From Neodidymelliopsis sp. IMI 364377 (Eukaryota; Ascomycota; Dothideomycetes; Pleosporales; Didymellaceae): 64,000 nucleotides of DNA. Each line of letters starts with the position of its first letter. Position 1 is the stretch's first letter. Under the pieces are notes generated by a model, which ran no database searches, was not told where the DNA came from, and saw nothing but the letters and a program-made list of their open reading frames with translations. A program made the position numbers and the translations under genes. Shown piece after piece: positions 32,527 to 44,300 of this stretch. The stretch covers positions 21,629-85,628 of the forward strand of contig JAPEUT010000102.1 of assembly GCA_027946375.1 (NCBI GenBank). Direction: 5' to 3'.

Positions 32527-33812
32527 ATGTTGTACGCAAAATTGTTGTCCTGCGGCTCTCTTGCTGCTCTTGTTCCTATTGTAGCGGCTGCCAATCCTTT
32601 CTGCAAAGGCGGTATCCCTGCCATTGTTGGGGCTGCACTTACAAAGTTCGACCCAGCCGTGACGTACTGTTCGAGTGCGTTCCCTTTGCCCAAGATCACA
32701 TCAACCAAGACTGCAAGCACCACGACTCGCACCATAACTGTTGCAACACAAACACCAACCACGACTGTCGCTACCGTGACGAACACGTTGAGTTTATCCA
32801 ACCCAATCCTTATGTCCAAGCAGCTTATACTCTGACAGCATTGCTCCTACCACAGAAACTATAACCGTCACTTCGGCTACCCAGACAGACTCGGCCACAA
32901 TAACGGTTGATACTACTACAGTCACAGTGTAAGCTAGTTCCTCCTGTCACTAAAATCAAACACTGACCCACTTGTAGTCTCTCGGAAGCGACATCTACTT
33001 CCACATCCACAGTTTTCACCATCTCGATCATTGGAAAGCGAGATGTCGAGAACAAGTTGGTTGGCAGGACTGATCCCAAAGCAGCGTCTCAGTGGAGCAG
33101 CGTACAGAAGCAAGCGAAATCATTTGTTGGAAGTGTCTGCACATGCTTAGAGACTCCTGTTACCGTCTCCGCTATCACCACACCTAGCACGACAGTTAGT
33201 GTCACAGCAACGTCTCCTGTTAGCGTCACTGCCACTGCTACAGCGTAAGTGCTATTCTGAACCCTCTTTGGATTATCGCTATACTAAGCATTCTCCAGCA
33301 CGACAACAGCGACCTCGACTGTCCCTGCAACTGAAACTACCACAACTACCTTCTCCGTCACTGCGACTACTAGCACCACGATCACGACTACCACAACCGT
33401 TGTTGCTACTGTAACACAGACTTTACAGTATCGTGGACCCATTTGCAATGACCCCAATAATCAAGGAGGTGCTGGAGGTTGCTCCTCTAACTGCTTCTGC
33501 GATCCACGCATACCCGGCGGCCAGGCTTATGGTGTATGCGACACGGCTACTGGTTGTGATGGTAACAGTTGCTCGTCGGATGCGGACTGTGGAGCAAACG
33601 AAGCTTGCGCAGATTATGGCTGCGCTCGGGGTCCCCTCTGCGTGTCTTATACTGACTGCACGTCCAGCTTCGTGCCGAATTTGGCCAAGAGGGGTCTGCA
33701 GGCGGCTAAGAAAAGGGCTCCGGTTGTCGAGCGCAGGGAAAGGACAGCTGAGTTGGACGCACTGTTGGTCTGCAGACGTAAGGGGATCCACGCTGATCAG
33801 TGCGAGGTGTAG
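32527..33812 (+). CDS. Secreted Thr-rich protein with C-terminal cysteine-rich domain
   Basis: Four exons: 32527-32786, 32839-32928, 32978-33244, 33299-33812 (376 aa, phases close). Signal peptide MLYAKLLSCGSLAALVPIVA with cleavage near AAA-NPF. A short folded N-terminal part (FCKGGIPAIVGAALTKFDPA) is followed by Thr/Ser/Val repeats (TTTVTATS-like), broken by a conserved-looking segment with a possible Lys-Arg processing site (IIGKRDVENK) and a CTC pair. The C-terminal ~90 residues carry about fourteen cysteines (RGPICNDPNN, GGCSSNCFCD, SCSSDADCGANEAC, ADYGCARGPLC), an EGF/knottin-like density, ending in a basic tail. Such Thr-rich stalks are heavily O-mannosylated. Likely an extracellular or wall-associated protein; no specific family assigned. 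Confidence 0.65.
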
Positions 33813-34541
33813 AAATGTCACTGTGTAGTGTACCCCTATCACCATAACAATCTATCATATGCAATTTTGTATTGATGCTCTGGATATAGCTCCGTAGTAC
33901 GTTCTTGCGCCACGAAAGCTAGCGCTGTTCACTATATGATGCTGAGTGTCGATCTCGTCTCCCGATTACGTTAGACCACTTCTCTCCTTGCCCTCCCCCT
34001 TCACGTCCCTACCCTTGCATTTTCTGCCACTGTAATACTCCACTGTATTACTCCAGGCAGGGTATCTCTAGAGATAAAGTGTGCCTTTACCTCTTAGCTT
34101 CCACTCTCAGCTCCTCACGAACGTTAGCTTAGACATCCTACCATGCATTTCCCTCCCCATTCATGACACCTTCAATATTCAAGTACGTGGGGAGGACGTT
34201 TTGTTCTCGTCCTGTAGTTGTAAATGCTAACGAACAGCTGATTTTTTCAAATAGACTGTTTGTATAAGGACGGTTTATCACTCTAATAATGTAGTACTTG
34301 ACTTCTACTTCGAAAACAGAATATTATTAGGGATAAGATAGATGCTGTCCTATAAGACTGGAGATAAGAACCAATACATAAAGTTTCTAAATTAGATGCT
34401 CAAGGATAGGCTAGAGCTACGCCACAGGCTTAGATTGACAACACGAATATATATATATTGCGTCTCTTTACAACGTTGCATGTAGTATTCATAGAGTAAA
34501 GAGTTGTTGCAAGGATCTATTGTGTGCGCTGTTTATTACTC
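33813..34541. other. Convergent intergenic region with AT-rich stretch
   Basis: 729 bp between converging genes. From ~34190 to 34480 the sequence becomes AT-rich with TA-rich words and (TA)n at 34446-34457. No coding potential seen; could be a mutated relic or simple spacer. Confidence 0.4.
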
Positions 34542-35678
34542 TCACAACGGGTTTGAAGTGTTCGTACCAGCATCTCCCAAGCTCCCATTAATATACACAA
34601 CTTCCGGAAACTGAGGACTAGGTACGTCCAGCCATCGCGCCTCCCCGAGAACAAAGTTGAAAAATGTCGAGATGAATGTCCTAACGATATATCCCGCCCT
34701 GGGGCCCCAGATGGTACCCAGCGATGGCGTAATAGTCTGATTCCGTAAGCCCTGGAGATCCACCCAGTCACCTATATCAGAAAAGTCCTGATGGCTACTG
34801 CCGGTCACATTGACCCATTGGTACCATCCCGATTGGTTCGTGGAAAACGGGGACCAGGATGGATCGAGGGCGGGAGTGTGTTGAGCTCCAGCCATCATCA
34901 AGAATGGCTTCTTGACATCAGGAATATCGATGAACAGTCCGTCTAGGTTCACACCACCAATAATTGACTTTTCAACGGCTGAGGCACCTGCAGCTGCGGC
35001 ACCCCCCAATGAATGTCCAATTGCGATGTAATGAGAGGTGTTGAATGGTGCACCCGTTGACTCCACATATGATGGGTAGAGTTCTCTAATGATAGCAAGG
35101 CTGTCCGAGACTCGCATATGATATACAGCTTCCTGCAGTGTACGATTCCAGTCCGCGGTGATATCGATACCATAGACGCCCTCTCTACCATCAGGAAGCT
35201 GAACGTAGGGCGCCTCTCCCGGGTGGTCAAGAGCAAGCACTGTGTAGCCCTGAGAAGCGAGATCAGAGTTCAGTGCATTGTATATGATCGCATTCTCACC
35301 ACCACCTGGAGAGAAGATGACTGTCGGCTTTTGCGATACACCATAGGTGGCTTTGTCGAGTGGTGGGGCCTTCAGTACGTTCCATGTTGTGAGGCTTTGG
35401 AGGGAGTTGTTTGGGTACTGGAGAATATCGCCCCAGAGTTTGGCGGTGGTGGCGTCAAGATAGGGTGCGGTGTTATTTCCTGGGATCGGAATCGTCAATG
35501 TTGGGTAGTAGATCGTTGCGAGTAGGACTGAAGACGCGTTCTGGGGAGCCACAGGATCGTTTGGTGTAGTGTGGTTGAAGACATGCTGCACGTATCCTAC
35601 ATGATAAGGACCTGTTGGCGGAGGAAACGGCACAGCAACGGCTGCCTGAATTAGTAGAGTCGCGATGGTAATCAACAT
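34542..35678 (-). CDS. Secreted PAF-acetylhydrolase-like alpha/beta hydrolase
   Basis: 378 aa, single exon, ATG at 35678. Signal peptide MLITIATLLIQAAVAVPFPP. Alpha/beta-hydrolase landmarks: PTVIFSPGGGENAI (oxyanion-hole strand, ~119-131), YTVLALDHPGEAPYV, the nucleophile elbow IGHSLGGAAA (Ser223), a predicted Asp at ~246 in GVNLDGLF and a His at ~296 in GSSHQDFSD. The layout fits the fungal relatives of platelet-activating factor acetylhydrolase. Many N-glycosylation sequons agree with secretion. Predicted to hydrolyse ester bonds of an unknown extracellular substrate; the catalytic triad is complete. Confidence 0.85.
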   Translation of the reverse strand: MLITIATLLIQAAVAVPFPPPTGPYHVGYVQHVFNHTTPNDPVAPQNASSVLLATIYYPTLTIPIPGNNTAPYLDATTAKLWGDILQYPNNSLQSLTTWNVLKAPPLDKATYGVSQKPTVIFSPGGGENAIIYNALNSDLASQGYTVLALDHPGEAPYVQLPDGREGVYGIDITADWNRTLQEAVYHMRVSDSLAIIRELYPSYVESTGAPFNTSHYIAIGHSLGGAAAAGASAVEKSIIGGVNLDGLFIDIPDVKKPFLMMAGAQHTPALDPSWSPFSTNQSGWYQWVNVTGSSHQDFSDIGDWVDLQGLRNQTITPSLGTIWGPRAGYIVRTFISTFFNFVLGEARWLDVPSPQFPEVVYINGSLGDAGTNTSNPL

Positions 35679-37038
35679 TGAGGAAATCAGGTATTCGACA
35701 TGAGCATGAGAGATTAGGAACCTATGGTTACATTAGTAGTATTCGCAGAGTTCACAGGCATGACGTCATCGCACTATCAGAGTCACATCTCCAGGGTGGT
35801 ATCGAGTCCTCTATTTGTTTGCCTGTCGTAGCCTAGTATTAGGTACTGATAAGTATCTAAACCCGAAAAGACTGAATGCGCGACAGAAATCTCGACTCTG
35901 TATTGGTTGGTGTCCATATAAATGTGGGGCACTAAACAAGCGCTGGTATTCGACGCAAGCATACAAGTAAGATAGGAACGGGGCTCTAGTGCTTATTCGG
36001 CAATGTCTTTAAAGGAACTTGGTCCGACATTTACATGCATACTCTAGGTATCAACATGATGAACCCCGAAGCCTACGCCAAGAGGAGCGACTCCTGAGCT
36101 CCTCATATCAAGCTTGATTTCCTTCGGTCTACCAAAAAAATCGCCTGACCGCAAGGCGTGGTAGATTAATTGCTCAGGCATGTTAAGTGCAAGAGACGGT
36201 TCATATTACCAAGTCGTTTGCTACTAGTGAGTACCTGGGCAGTGTGCAACTGCAAGTAAATGGTTATGAGGAGGCAGCCTCCACCGTTGTCCGAATCAAT
36301 GAAGAAAAGACGGGTTTGAATGCAGAGCTGGTTGGCTGTGGGCGCCTCATTCTCGATGCAGCTTCAACGACCGATTGGCTATCTAAAGGACCAAACATTC
36401 ATGTTGTCTCATCCGTCGTTATGAACAACAGTCTCGCCAGCTCATCATCATTACACTATACACCCACAAGCAAAATAAGAACATCGTGGGTCAAGGCAGA
36501 GAATGCATATACCATCCGGCAAAAGCACAAAAAACATACAACAGCGGGTATTCGCTAGTGGTCACCCACCTAACTACTAATCCGCCGGTACGTTGCTTAA
36601 ATAGGGCTGAGCGAACGGGAAGCCTTGTTTTCAACGTCCTATGGTCGTATGTGCCAATTACCTTAATAGATATATTTATATAGCGTTTATAATGTCCAGC
36701 CAACGCGAAACTTGATCACTGCTCAAGAGTCAGTTTTCAGATCAGATAGAGCGTTTGCGGCATCCGATGTCTAGAGATGCGATATTCAACTACCAGTACT
36801 TGTGCATCGGCGACTACTTGTTTCACGTTCAGTCGACACGACTGGAGTCAAATCACGGAAGTGACCAGAGGCTGACCCAGATCGCACCCAAATCAGACTA
36901 AGTGTCACCGTTACACAACTTTGCTCTTGTCAGGTGCTATTCGTCGTCTCAATCGAACAAACTCAACGTCCGCGCTCCTGGCGGCAAGAGCGAAAGGCGT
37001 GACTGACGCCTTCCGCCATCCTAGACTGCCCCACCTAA
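35679..37038. other. Intergenic, 1.4 kb
   Basis: Includes an AT-rich tract at ~36640-36690 and an open plus-strand frame (36187-36558) without ATG or domain. No gene supported. Confidence 0.35.
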
Positions 37039-39597
37039 TCACGACACCGATATAAAAGCAACTCCCTCCATCCTGCGTTCGGAATTTTGTGTATCCATCT
37101 GGCTGAAGTATGGTGCCTGCACTTCTCCATCAACAATCGCCGGATAGGCCAAGTCGACAGCGGTGGTAAACATAAAGCGTCCATTCTTCCCACCACTAAT
37201 ATTCTCCACGAATCCCCATCGCAAAGGTAAAGAAGCGCAGTCCGTGTCCTGTGGATGCTTGTGACAATTGGCGCTGATGGCTGCACTGCATGTGCTGGCC
37301 AAAGGCATAGTATATGGCGGCTGATGTTCTCCAGTCCGGATATTCCTAGCGTTGTACGTTAAGCAAAATCCAATCACCAACAGGCCAAGCACTAGTAAGC
37401 ACCCGACGCTCAGGGCGAGTATAATGCCGATACTGGAGAAGCCAACGCAGGACATGTCCAGAGTGGTTTCTGGTGCAAAGGAAAGAGGTCGCGTCTCTGC
37501 TGGAACATATGCGACAGTCTGGACCACAAATACCCTCTGTGATATGAACCAATGCAGCAGGCCAGATAATATCATCAATGTGACTGAATATCTGTAGGGA
37601 AGCGAGAGAAAGTAGTTGGAACGCTGTATGCCTCGTGGCGCCGATAGTCGTAGGGTCTTTCGCTCTAAGATGTAGTCATTCCACTCTGCAGCCACGATCA
37701 TTACTGTCAAGAGGTTGTTGTATAGCAGGTAGAGCGCGCTGACGATGACCTGAAACGAGTTGGCAAAGAACACAGAGAAGAAGAATCTTTTGGTTGGGCC
37801 GAGGTGGTCCGTAACGCCCGTGAGTGCTAAAGCCCACTGTTGCTGTGCGCCAAATCCGTAGCCCCAAAGTGAGGGTAAGCTGGTGTCGACTCCCACAGCT
37901 TGTTGAACAGACAGAGTTATACGAAGTAGACTGCCAACAGTACCAATCGTCACAGTGCATCTGAAGGTATCAGTCCATGCGAAGGGAATGCGTATTTTGC
38001 TTACAAAAAGACGGTGATGACCCAACGTTTTAGGCTTGCAGCTCGATACCAACGTTCCGGAGCAAGGTTTGAGTACGAACGGTGGGTGTTCCAGAATCCT
38101 TCTGCCTCGACATCGCGCTTTGTTGCAAATATGCACTTCTTTGTATGTGGGTCCTCGATCTCTAGGAAGCTTGCAATTGCGTCGCCAACAGTGACCAAGC
38201 AAGGCGCGATAGGATCCAAATGCGTCTTCGAATCAAAGATAGTTTGGATGAAGCCATCATCAGGCCTAGCCCGTTCACTCCTGTGTATCCTGAACTGATT
38301 GTGCAGGCGTACCGTGTGAGCAATGCACACACACTTGATCAGGTTTAACACAGTAACCAAACCCAGGATCGTCTTACTTATGCGCAACACGCACCTGTAT
38401 TGCATATCCTGAAGATTATTTAGGACTAGGCAGTGATCCACTTTCATGGATACCGAGCGGTCTGGATGTTCCCTGTGTTGAACGACCGTCCAGTTCTTCG
38501 CTTGAGGCCCCAAAACTTCCGTGTGCATGTGTACTTCGATCGCGTGCCGTATGAGGACCAGGCAGTGCACATCCAATCGCTGTTCAAGCGCCAATCCGTC
38601 GCGATGGTAAGTGTAGATTCGTTGCGTATCAGGGAAGATCGTGGATTACTCGTATCGAAAGAACGTTTGTCGGTCATCATGAGATCACTACTGACCACTA
38701 GTAGACTACTGAGGCCAGACAGTCGGCCCGCATATTCTTCGATACATTCTTTGTTGCTCAGATATCGCGCCTCCGAAGTGTTATATCGAATCGTTTCGAG
38801 ATCGGGACTTGCAGGGTGTTGCCACGGGTGTTCGTCGTACATAAAGTCTGCAGTAACGTAGCCTACCGAGTACTTACTGACAGGGTTTGCCATGAATACA
38901 GCCGAGTTCCAACTGGAGTCAAAGCTTATTAGTCGCTTATGAAAGTACTTACAGATGATCTACTCACAGAAGGTGAAGTGAACCTGAGCTCAGCATTAGA
39001 ACTACCCATAAGATCTGCCGCTTTGGCCCGACCGCGCGGAGGTTGCGAAAACTTTGCACTCCAATATGGAGCCATTGCGACCGAGAGTGAGCCGTGTCTA
39101 CTTCTTTCCGTGTAGGTGCAAGTAGCAATTAGGCACAGTAGTTGCTTGCGCCAAGAAGGATCGTAGAGAAAGCGTTGATACCAAAGTAAAGCCACCGATT
39201 CCAGACTTTTACACGAGCGCAACTGTCGCCACTCTCGGCACCAAGAACGTCACTGATGTTTTCTCGAGCCCCGAACTTGACAAGAGCACAGATAGTGATC
39301 GACAGGTTGAGCCCTAGCACAAGGAGGGACAGCAGTTGTATGGAGAACAAGGCGACATCTCGGTCAAAGAAACGTTTGTTGCGGCGAGCGAACTTGGGAT
39401 TGGCATCTGGGAACCAAGGCGCGAGTAGTTCTATGGACGCAAAACGACTACGAAACGGATTAGTAAGCCTGACGCGGCAGCCTTGTGCGTTCGTACGTCG
39501 ATGGTGTTTTGGTCGTTTGCTGATAGTCTCGTAAAAGAGATACCTGCGACTCAGCCTGCAGGTCGGCTAGTTCGATGCTGTTTACAAGGCGTGACAT
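37039..39597 (-). pseudogene. Degraded DUF6536 multi-pass membrane protein
   Basis: The conserved course of DUF6536 can be followed: exon with PWFPDANPKFARRNKRFF and first TM segments; ILLGASNYC (39132-39150 area); APTRKEVDTAH, WLHIGVQSFRNLR, LHLLWNSAVF across intron 38913-38967; KVDHCLVLNN; LVTVGDAIASFLE; intron 37961-38004; then LPSLWGYGFGA, LLTVMIVAAEWNDY, QRSNYFLSLPYRYSVTLM and the C-terminal TM pairs, ending normally at 37039. Two defects: an in-frame TAA (39129-39131) at the position where the family has Gln in SNYC-x-Q, and a frame change at ~38519-38527 (between WMCTAW...KYTC and TEVLGPQAKNW) with no splice signals. The 5' exon at ~39544-39597 also does not join in phase. DUF6536 proteins are fungal membrane proteins of unknown function. 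A recent pseudogene is the simplest reading; sequence error is possible. Confidence 0.7.
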
Positions 39598-40055
39598 GTT
39601 CGTTGACAAAGTCTCGATGTCGGATGATGCCGCGCTGAAATGAGATGTGGCAGAACTAGAAAGTTAAGAGAGACAAGCACAGAGCTTCAGCCTCGTCGCC
39701 TGAGGTTGGTCAGCCTGCATGTAAAGCTCGTATATTGCTCGCCATCCAGCTGCATTTATATAGTCTAAGCTGTTGTGTAACATGGCCGTTATCTGCGCAT
39801 TTGCGGCGTGCATCCCAATACACCCTGAAGGATTCAGCCTACCGTGCACGGACACGTAATTGTCAGGCTTTAAGGCTATAGGCATTAAGGCTAATGGATA
39901 TTAATACTGTTCCAGCCGAGGCTCACTGATCAGAGTGAGTCGTGACATCTTTGTAGCTGCTTGGCTTAGTGGGCGAAAGCTGAGTCCTGCTAGTAAGGCT
40001 AGATTGTCTAATTACAATACGTACTTATATATACAAGGTTGAGTTACATAGGATT
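39598..40055. other. Intergenic between two degraded genes
   Basis: 458 bp on the upstream side of the DUF6536 pseudogene; no feature seen. Confidence 0.35.
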
Positions 40056-41335
40056 TCAATCTCTGGAAGCCTTGACAGTCCTCGAAAAATCTATTGGTTC
40101 AGCTGAGTTGTAAAATGCCAATGTTGGCTCCAGTGAGAGTGAATAAGGGTTTTCAACTACATTTCTAGCTTGAAGAACCTCGACAAAGCGGATCTGGTCA
40201 GTGAGCTCAATGATGACTGTCATTAATCACAGCCGCCACCAGCTCGATGTTTGAGGCAACGTAGGGGTCGATCAAGTATGAATAGAGCCTTCGACTTCCA
40301 CGGTTGACCTGGCTAAACCGCTGAAGCAGATATTCGCTGCTTTGGTCGACATCGGCACTACCGGCGTAATCTGGAAAGAAGTTCTCCAAAGGCTTGTGGG
40401 CTAGCTTCTCTCGGAACGCACTGACGTTGTTCAGAAAGAGTATGAACTTTGTGTCTGTGAACCATTCAGTGTTCACCACATTGTCGAAAAGCAGGATCTG
40501 TTCCATCATTGCATTATTGCCTGATGCTTCTTGATCGTAACATGGGAGATCGACCACAAAGAGGACCGCAGCGATGTTGTCGAATTGGCGTATCCACTTC
40601 CTTCTTTCGCATCTTTGTAGGCCAACGTCGATAATGTTTATTGACAATCCATTTACAAGGAATCAGTGCTCAGAGACACCTCGGATACCCTTGTGAGATT
40701 CCAATATATCTTCTTCTGTGGGTATGTATTTCGAGTCGGCAATCCTGTTGATTTCCCGAAAAAAGCTGGCACTGTGAGGGTGCGTACTGAATTGAGGTAT
40801 TCTTGACTGACTATGCAGATAATTCTCTCAGGCCATGATCGGCGCTGGATTGGAAAGCCTCGGTGACGGACGGATCTCTCCAAAGGAAGTCAATCGCACG
40901 GCCAACCTCGTCGTTTAACAGTACATCATCAAGGGGTACCGCAAGGTAATCGCGCAAATACCTATGGCGATTGTTGATGTCTTCCTGTAGCCGAGCTGCA
41001 GATAACTTTGTCAGACTGACCAATGCCTTAGCGCAAGTAATAACACATTGGTGGATGCTATGTCGGTAACCGATCAGCTCGTTCTCTGTGAGACCAATTT
41101 CGTCGTTGTTCTTCAGCTGTTTGACCACGTCCCTCATCGAAAAGGCACCAAGCGGCAAGACATTGATCTGACTCTCCCAAATTTTCGCGTCTTCTTCGAG
41201 AGCTCGATCGATGGTTTGTGATCGCTCCTTGGCTTGAGCGTCCACAGGAAACAGAGTACCTGGCTGCGCAGAACTGGAAGTCTCGCTATTGCATTGTTGG
41301 CTTTGGCCTTGACTTTTCATTATCAAGGAGTCCAT
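40056..41335 (-). pseudogene. Degenerate heterotrimeric G-protein alpha subunit
   Basis: First part 40812-41335 from MDSLIMKSQG: RSQTIDRALEEDAKIWES (alpha-N), then NVLPLGAFSMRDVVKQLKNN, where a true G-alpha has GAGESGKST; the P-loop is gone. Helical-domain blocks GLTENELIGYRHSIHQCVI and the family pattern W-x-D-P-x-[VI]-x-x-A (WRDPSVTEAF) remain. Intron 40772-40811 joins LSAY to ASFFREINRIADSKYIPTEED (clear G-alpha). An in-frame TGA lies at 40663-40665 just before INIIDVGLQRCERRKWIRQF (switch II; DVGGQ is now DVGLQ). FILFLNNVSAFREKL replaces NKxD by NNVS, and the TCAT loop is lost. Near the C-terminus the frame shifts (stop at ~40206; the other frame stays open to 40056). A non-GTP-binding, probably dead paralogue of a fungal G-alpha. 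Confidence 0.72.
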
Positions 41336-44300
41336 GGATATCGTAATAATCTGAGAACATGAGAACCGGAGTGAGAGGTCGATTAGCACAGCGCAGAGTG
41401 AAAGGGGATGGCCCCATGGTTGTAGGATGTTAGGCTGCACTGCCCCACTTTTACTGGCTCCGGCTGCCGCACTAGGCATTCAGCTGGCTTCTACTCTTCA
41501 GCCTTGTACATACTGATCGACCCCTTCGATCGATGTTTACTGCTAGCTTACATCCCTATGGCACACGGTCATTTGTTGATCACGTTACTCTATTTGGTGT
41601 AATGTCAGTCGGCCTTTGGTACGCGATATATTTCCTATAGAGTGCAAGACACTACATGAATGCAGTAAGTACTGAACTACGTCAAGGCAGATCAAAGAAA
41701 ACACCGCTAAAGACGAGTCGAAACTGCCAATACAAGAAATGAGAAATGGTCTTGTTATATCCAAAGACTCTTTAGTCTATTCCACAAACCCAAGCCACAA
41801 AACCCTATTCCAACCGTGACTGCAAATTGCTTCACACCACCAACAAATCAAACATCCAACGTACATTCTCTGATAAGATATATAAATCCCTTCACTACAG
41901 ACAAATAAGAATTCCCCACGACTCCTACTCGTAACAAGTGCTCTGAGGCAAGACGAGCAATCTTAGGCGGCAGCATAGACCAGTGATGAGAACGACTTGT
42001 GGTGGATCGGCTTGGGTGCGGTCTGAGTCAAGGGACGTTAGTCTACTGATATGAATGAAGAATGATTGGGAATATAGAAGGTGGAGAGATGGTTTGAACA
42101 GTGGCGTTGTGTACTAGGAGTAGCTAATCTTTAATGTGTGTGTTTGAAGTATTGTTCTTTCCTGTAGAAATGCGGCCGCAGATCGTTTTGCCAAAATGCT
42201 GAGGGTGAGTCAGATTAATATGAGATGATTTGAATTGGCATCTGTCTCTTGAAAGCAGTAGCAAATCTAACGGAGATCAATAACGAGCGATCACGCAAGT
42301 TTACGTCTCCGGATTAATATCTTGTAGCAACGGTGCATCGAGAGAAGCTTGAAGCATCGAGACACGATTTACGTTTTCGATTATAGAGGAGCGAATTACG
42401 TAAAACAGAGAGTCAAGATATTATACTACGGCATATAGCCAGTTGAAAAAAGGAACTGGAATCGACTTTTCAGTTTGCTGATGTAGATGTGCGTGCGACG
42501 TATTGCTGATGTTAGGAACGGCAATCAATGCATACCTACCATTTACAACTGCCTTAAGTAGCTGGCCCGATATAGAATCACTCGTTGCAATGTTTAATCC
42601 GTGTTTGTTCAGGTGTGTTGTAATCTGTATAAGTCCGGTGTATTAAGCAGGCCATCGCAGTGAATGTTGTCACGTGCTGTGCAACTCTTCGGTACTGCGC
42701 TTGCTCGTGTGATTGTCCGTAGTATGTCTACAGCACCCTCAGATAGTATCACATGCGTGATTGGCACGACGACACTGCCGCTGTATGTATGCAATCCCAG
42801 AGACGTAGGCGCTATGAACGCCAAGGCTGGGAGGAGGACGACGACGATGACATTGATCTCAATTCCCCAAGTAAGCGTCCATCTCCTTTATACTTACCGC
42901 CCAAGGAACAATTGGGTCCATAACAATGAGGACCTGATGGTGATCGTCAGGGACAGACGTGTGGGCAGGTGTTGAGCGGTATGGTGTGTGGAGATCGGGC
43001 TGTGCAAAGTGGACCTGCACCTGGCGGGCAATTGCAGGATCGCGGGATAGCGGCTCTCTAGCGCAGGTTTGTGTTTCAGATTGCCGTGGGGCCGTTCTCT
43101 GCACGTTGGAGGGATGAGCTGGGCTCGTCGAACAGCTCTGGCGGTTCGATGCACTCAAGTGAGCATCACGTGACTAGCAAATAGAGATTTATACGAGGTG
43201 AGGCGTATTGGTTTTCACGGTAACACGAGAACTCTCATCTTTGCTCGAAAGGCTTGTGGACAATACGAGGTCAGTATGCACGTGTTGCTGCAGCCTCAAG
43301 ACGTAAGCTGCGACGTCAACAGATCTGATGAGCGAGGCTGTAGCCGTCTCAGGCGTTTGGAATGCGCGCAATGGATGACGACGCGTCGCTGATGGTGTTG
43401 ACTAGGCCTGTGACCTAGAAGCGCTAGAGAAGATCTCAATGTCGATGAGACGTCGACTTCTTCGCAGCCAAGCGGACGGTCGCTGCGGTGCGCAGGATAC
43501 GAGTGGCATGGCTGGACCTTGGCGCTGCTGCACTGTTTGCGTCTGCCGGTAGGTACCTATTCGTCGCAGTCGAGGGCCTGTGCACGGATGGGGTCGCGAG
43601 AGACTTTTGAGACTCGAAATGCCTCTTACCGTACGTCAAAACACCCAAGCATCGCAGTGACAGGTGATGACATGTGTGCAAGGAACTGTACAGTGCAATG
43701 GCAACGATTTGGGATGTGGTGGTCATCTGAATCGAGCGAGAGATTGGTGCTGAACAGTGCAGGGCGTATTCGCAGCGAGAACCCGGAGTCCGCAGATTGC
43801 TGGACTTGCAGGCGATGGGCGAGCGAGCAAGCAGTCAGCAATGAAACGGCGCGAGAGCGGCGTGGTGATTGGCGGGCTGCTAGGAAAGCGAAATTATTGG
43901 GCTGTCCTGGAGGCACTCGGGGCTGGACTGCTTCGTGTTGATTGTGGCGGAGCACCGTCTCGCAGTTGCAACCCCCTGCTCTTTCCGCATTCGGCGCATG
44001 CAGCACATCAAAGCGGACACTGTTTTTAGCAGCTCGAGCGTGCATGAGTGCATGTTTGCGCTGGAGAGGCCCTCCAGCAACGCGCGCACGCAGCAGACGC
44101 CCACCGTTCGCAGTGAAGACGACATCGCCGGATTGGTAGCCGGCTTGAGGATCGTCTCTTAAGCTGGGCACTGGGCCGGAACAGCCGCGCATGATCCATT
44201 GGCCCACCTCACACTTTGGATGTCTCGCCCCCTATCCAACCATCCGTGCATAGACGACTGCTCGCGCCCCGCTGGGATCCTCTGCTCTCTCTGTCTCGAC

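Noticed and set aside
33423..33845. ORFs antisense to and in a second frame of the Cys-rich exon
   Set aside because: Explained as shadows of the spliced secreted-protein gene whose phases close exactly.
36187..36558. Open plus-strand frame of 123 codons
   Set aside because: Begins at GTG and shows no known motif; no splice partners found.
42664..42975. 103-codon ORF with an Arg-rich, mitochondrial-presequence-like start
   Set aside because: The frame ends without any domain and no downstream exon could be joined; the presequence look may be chance.
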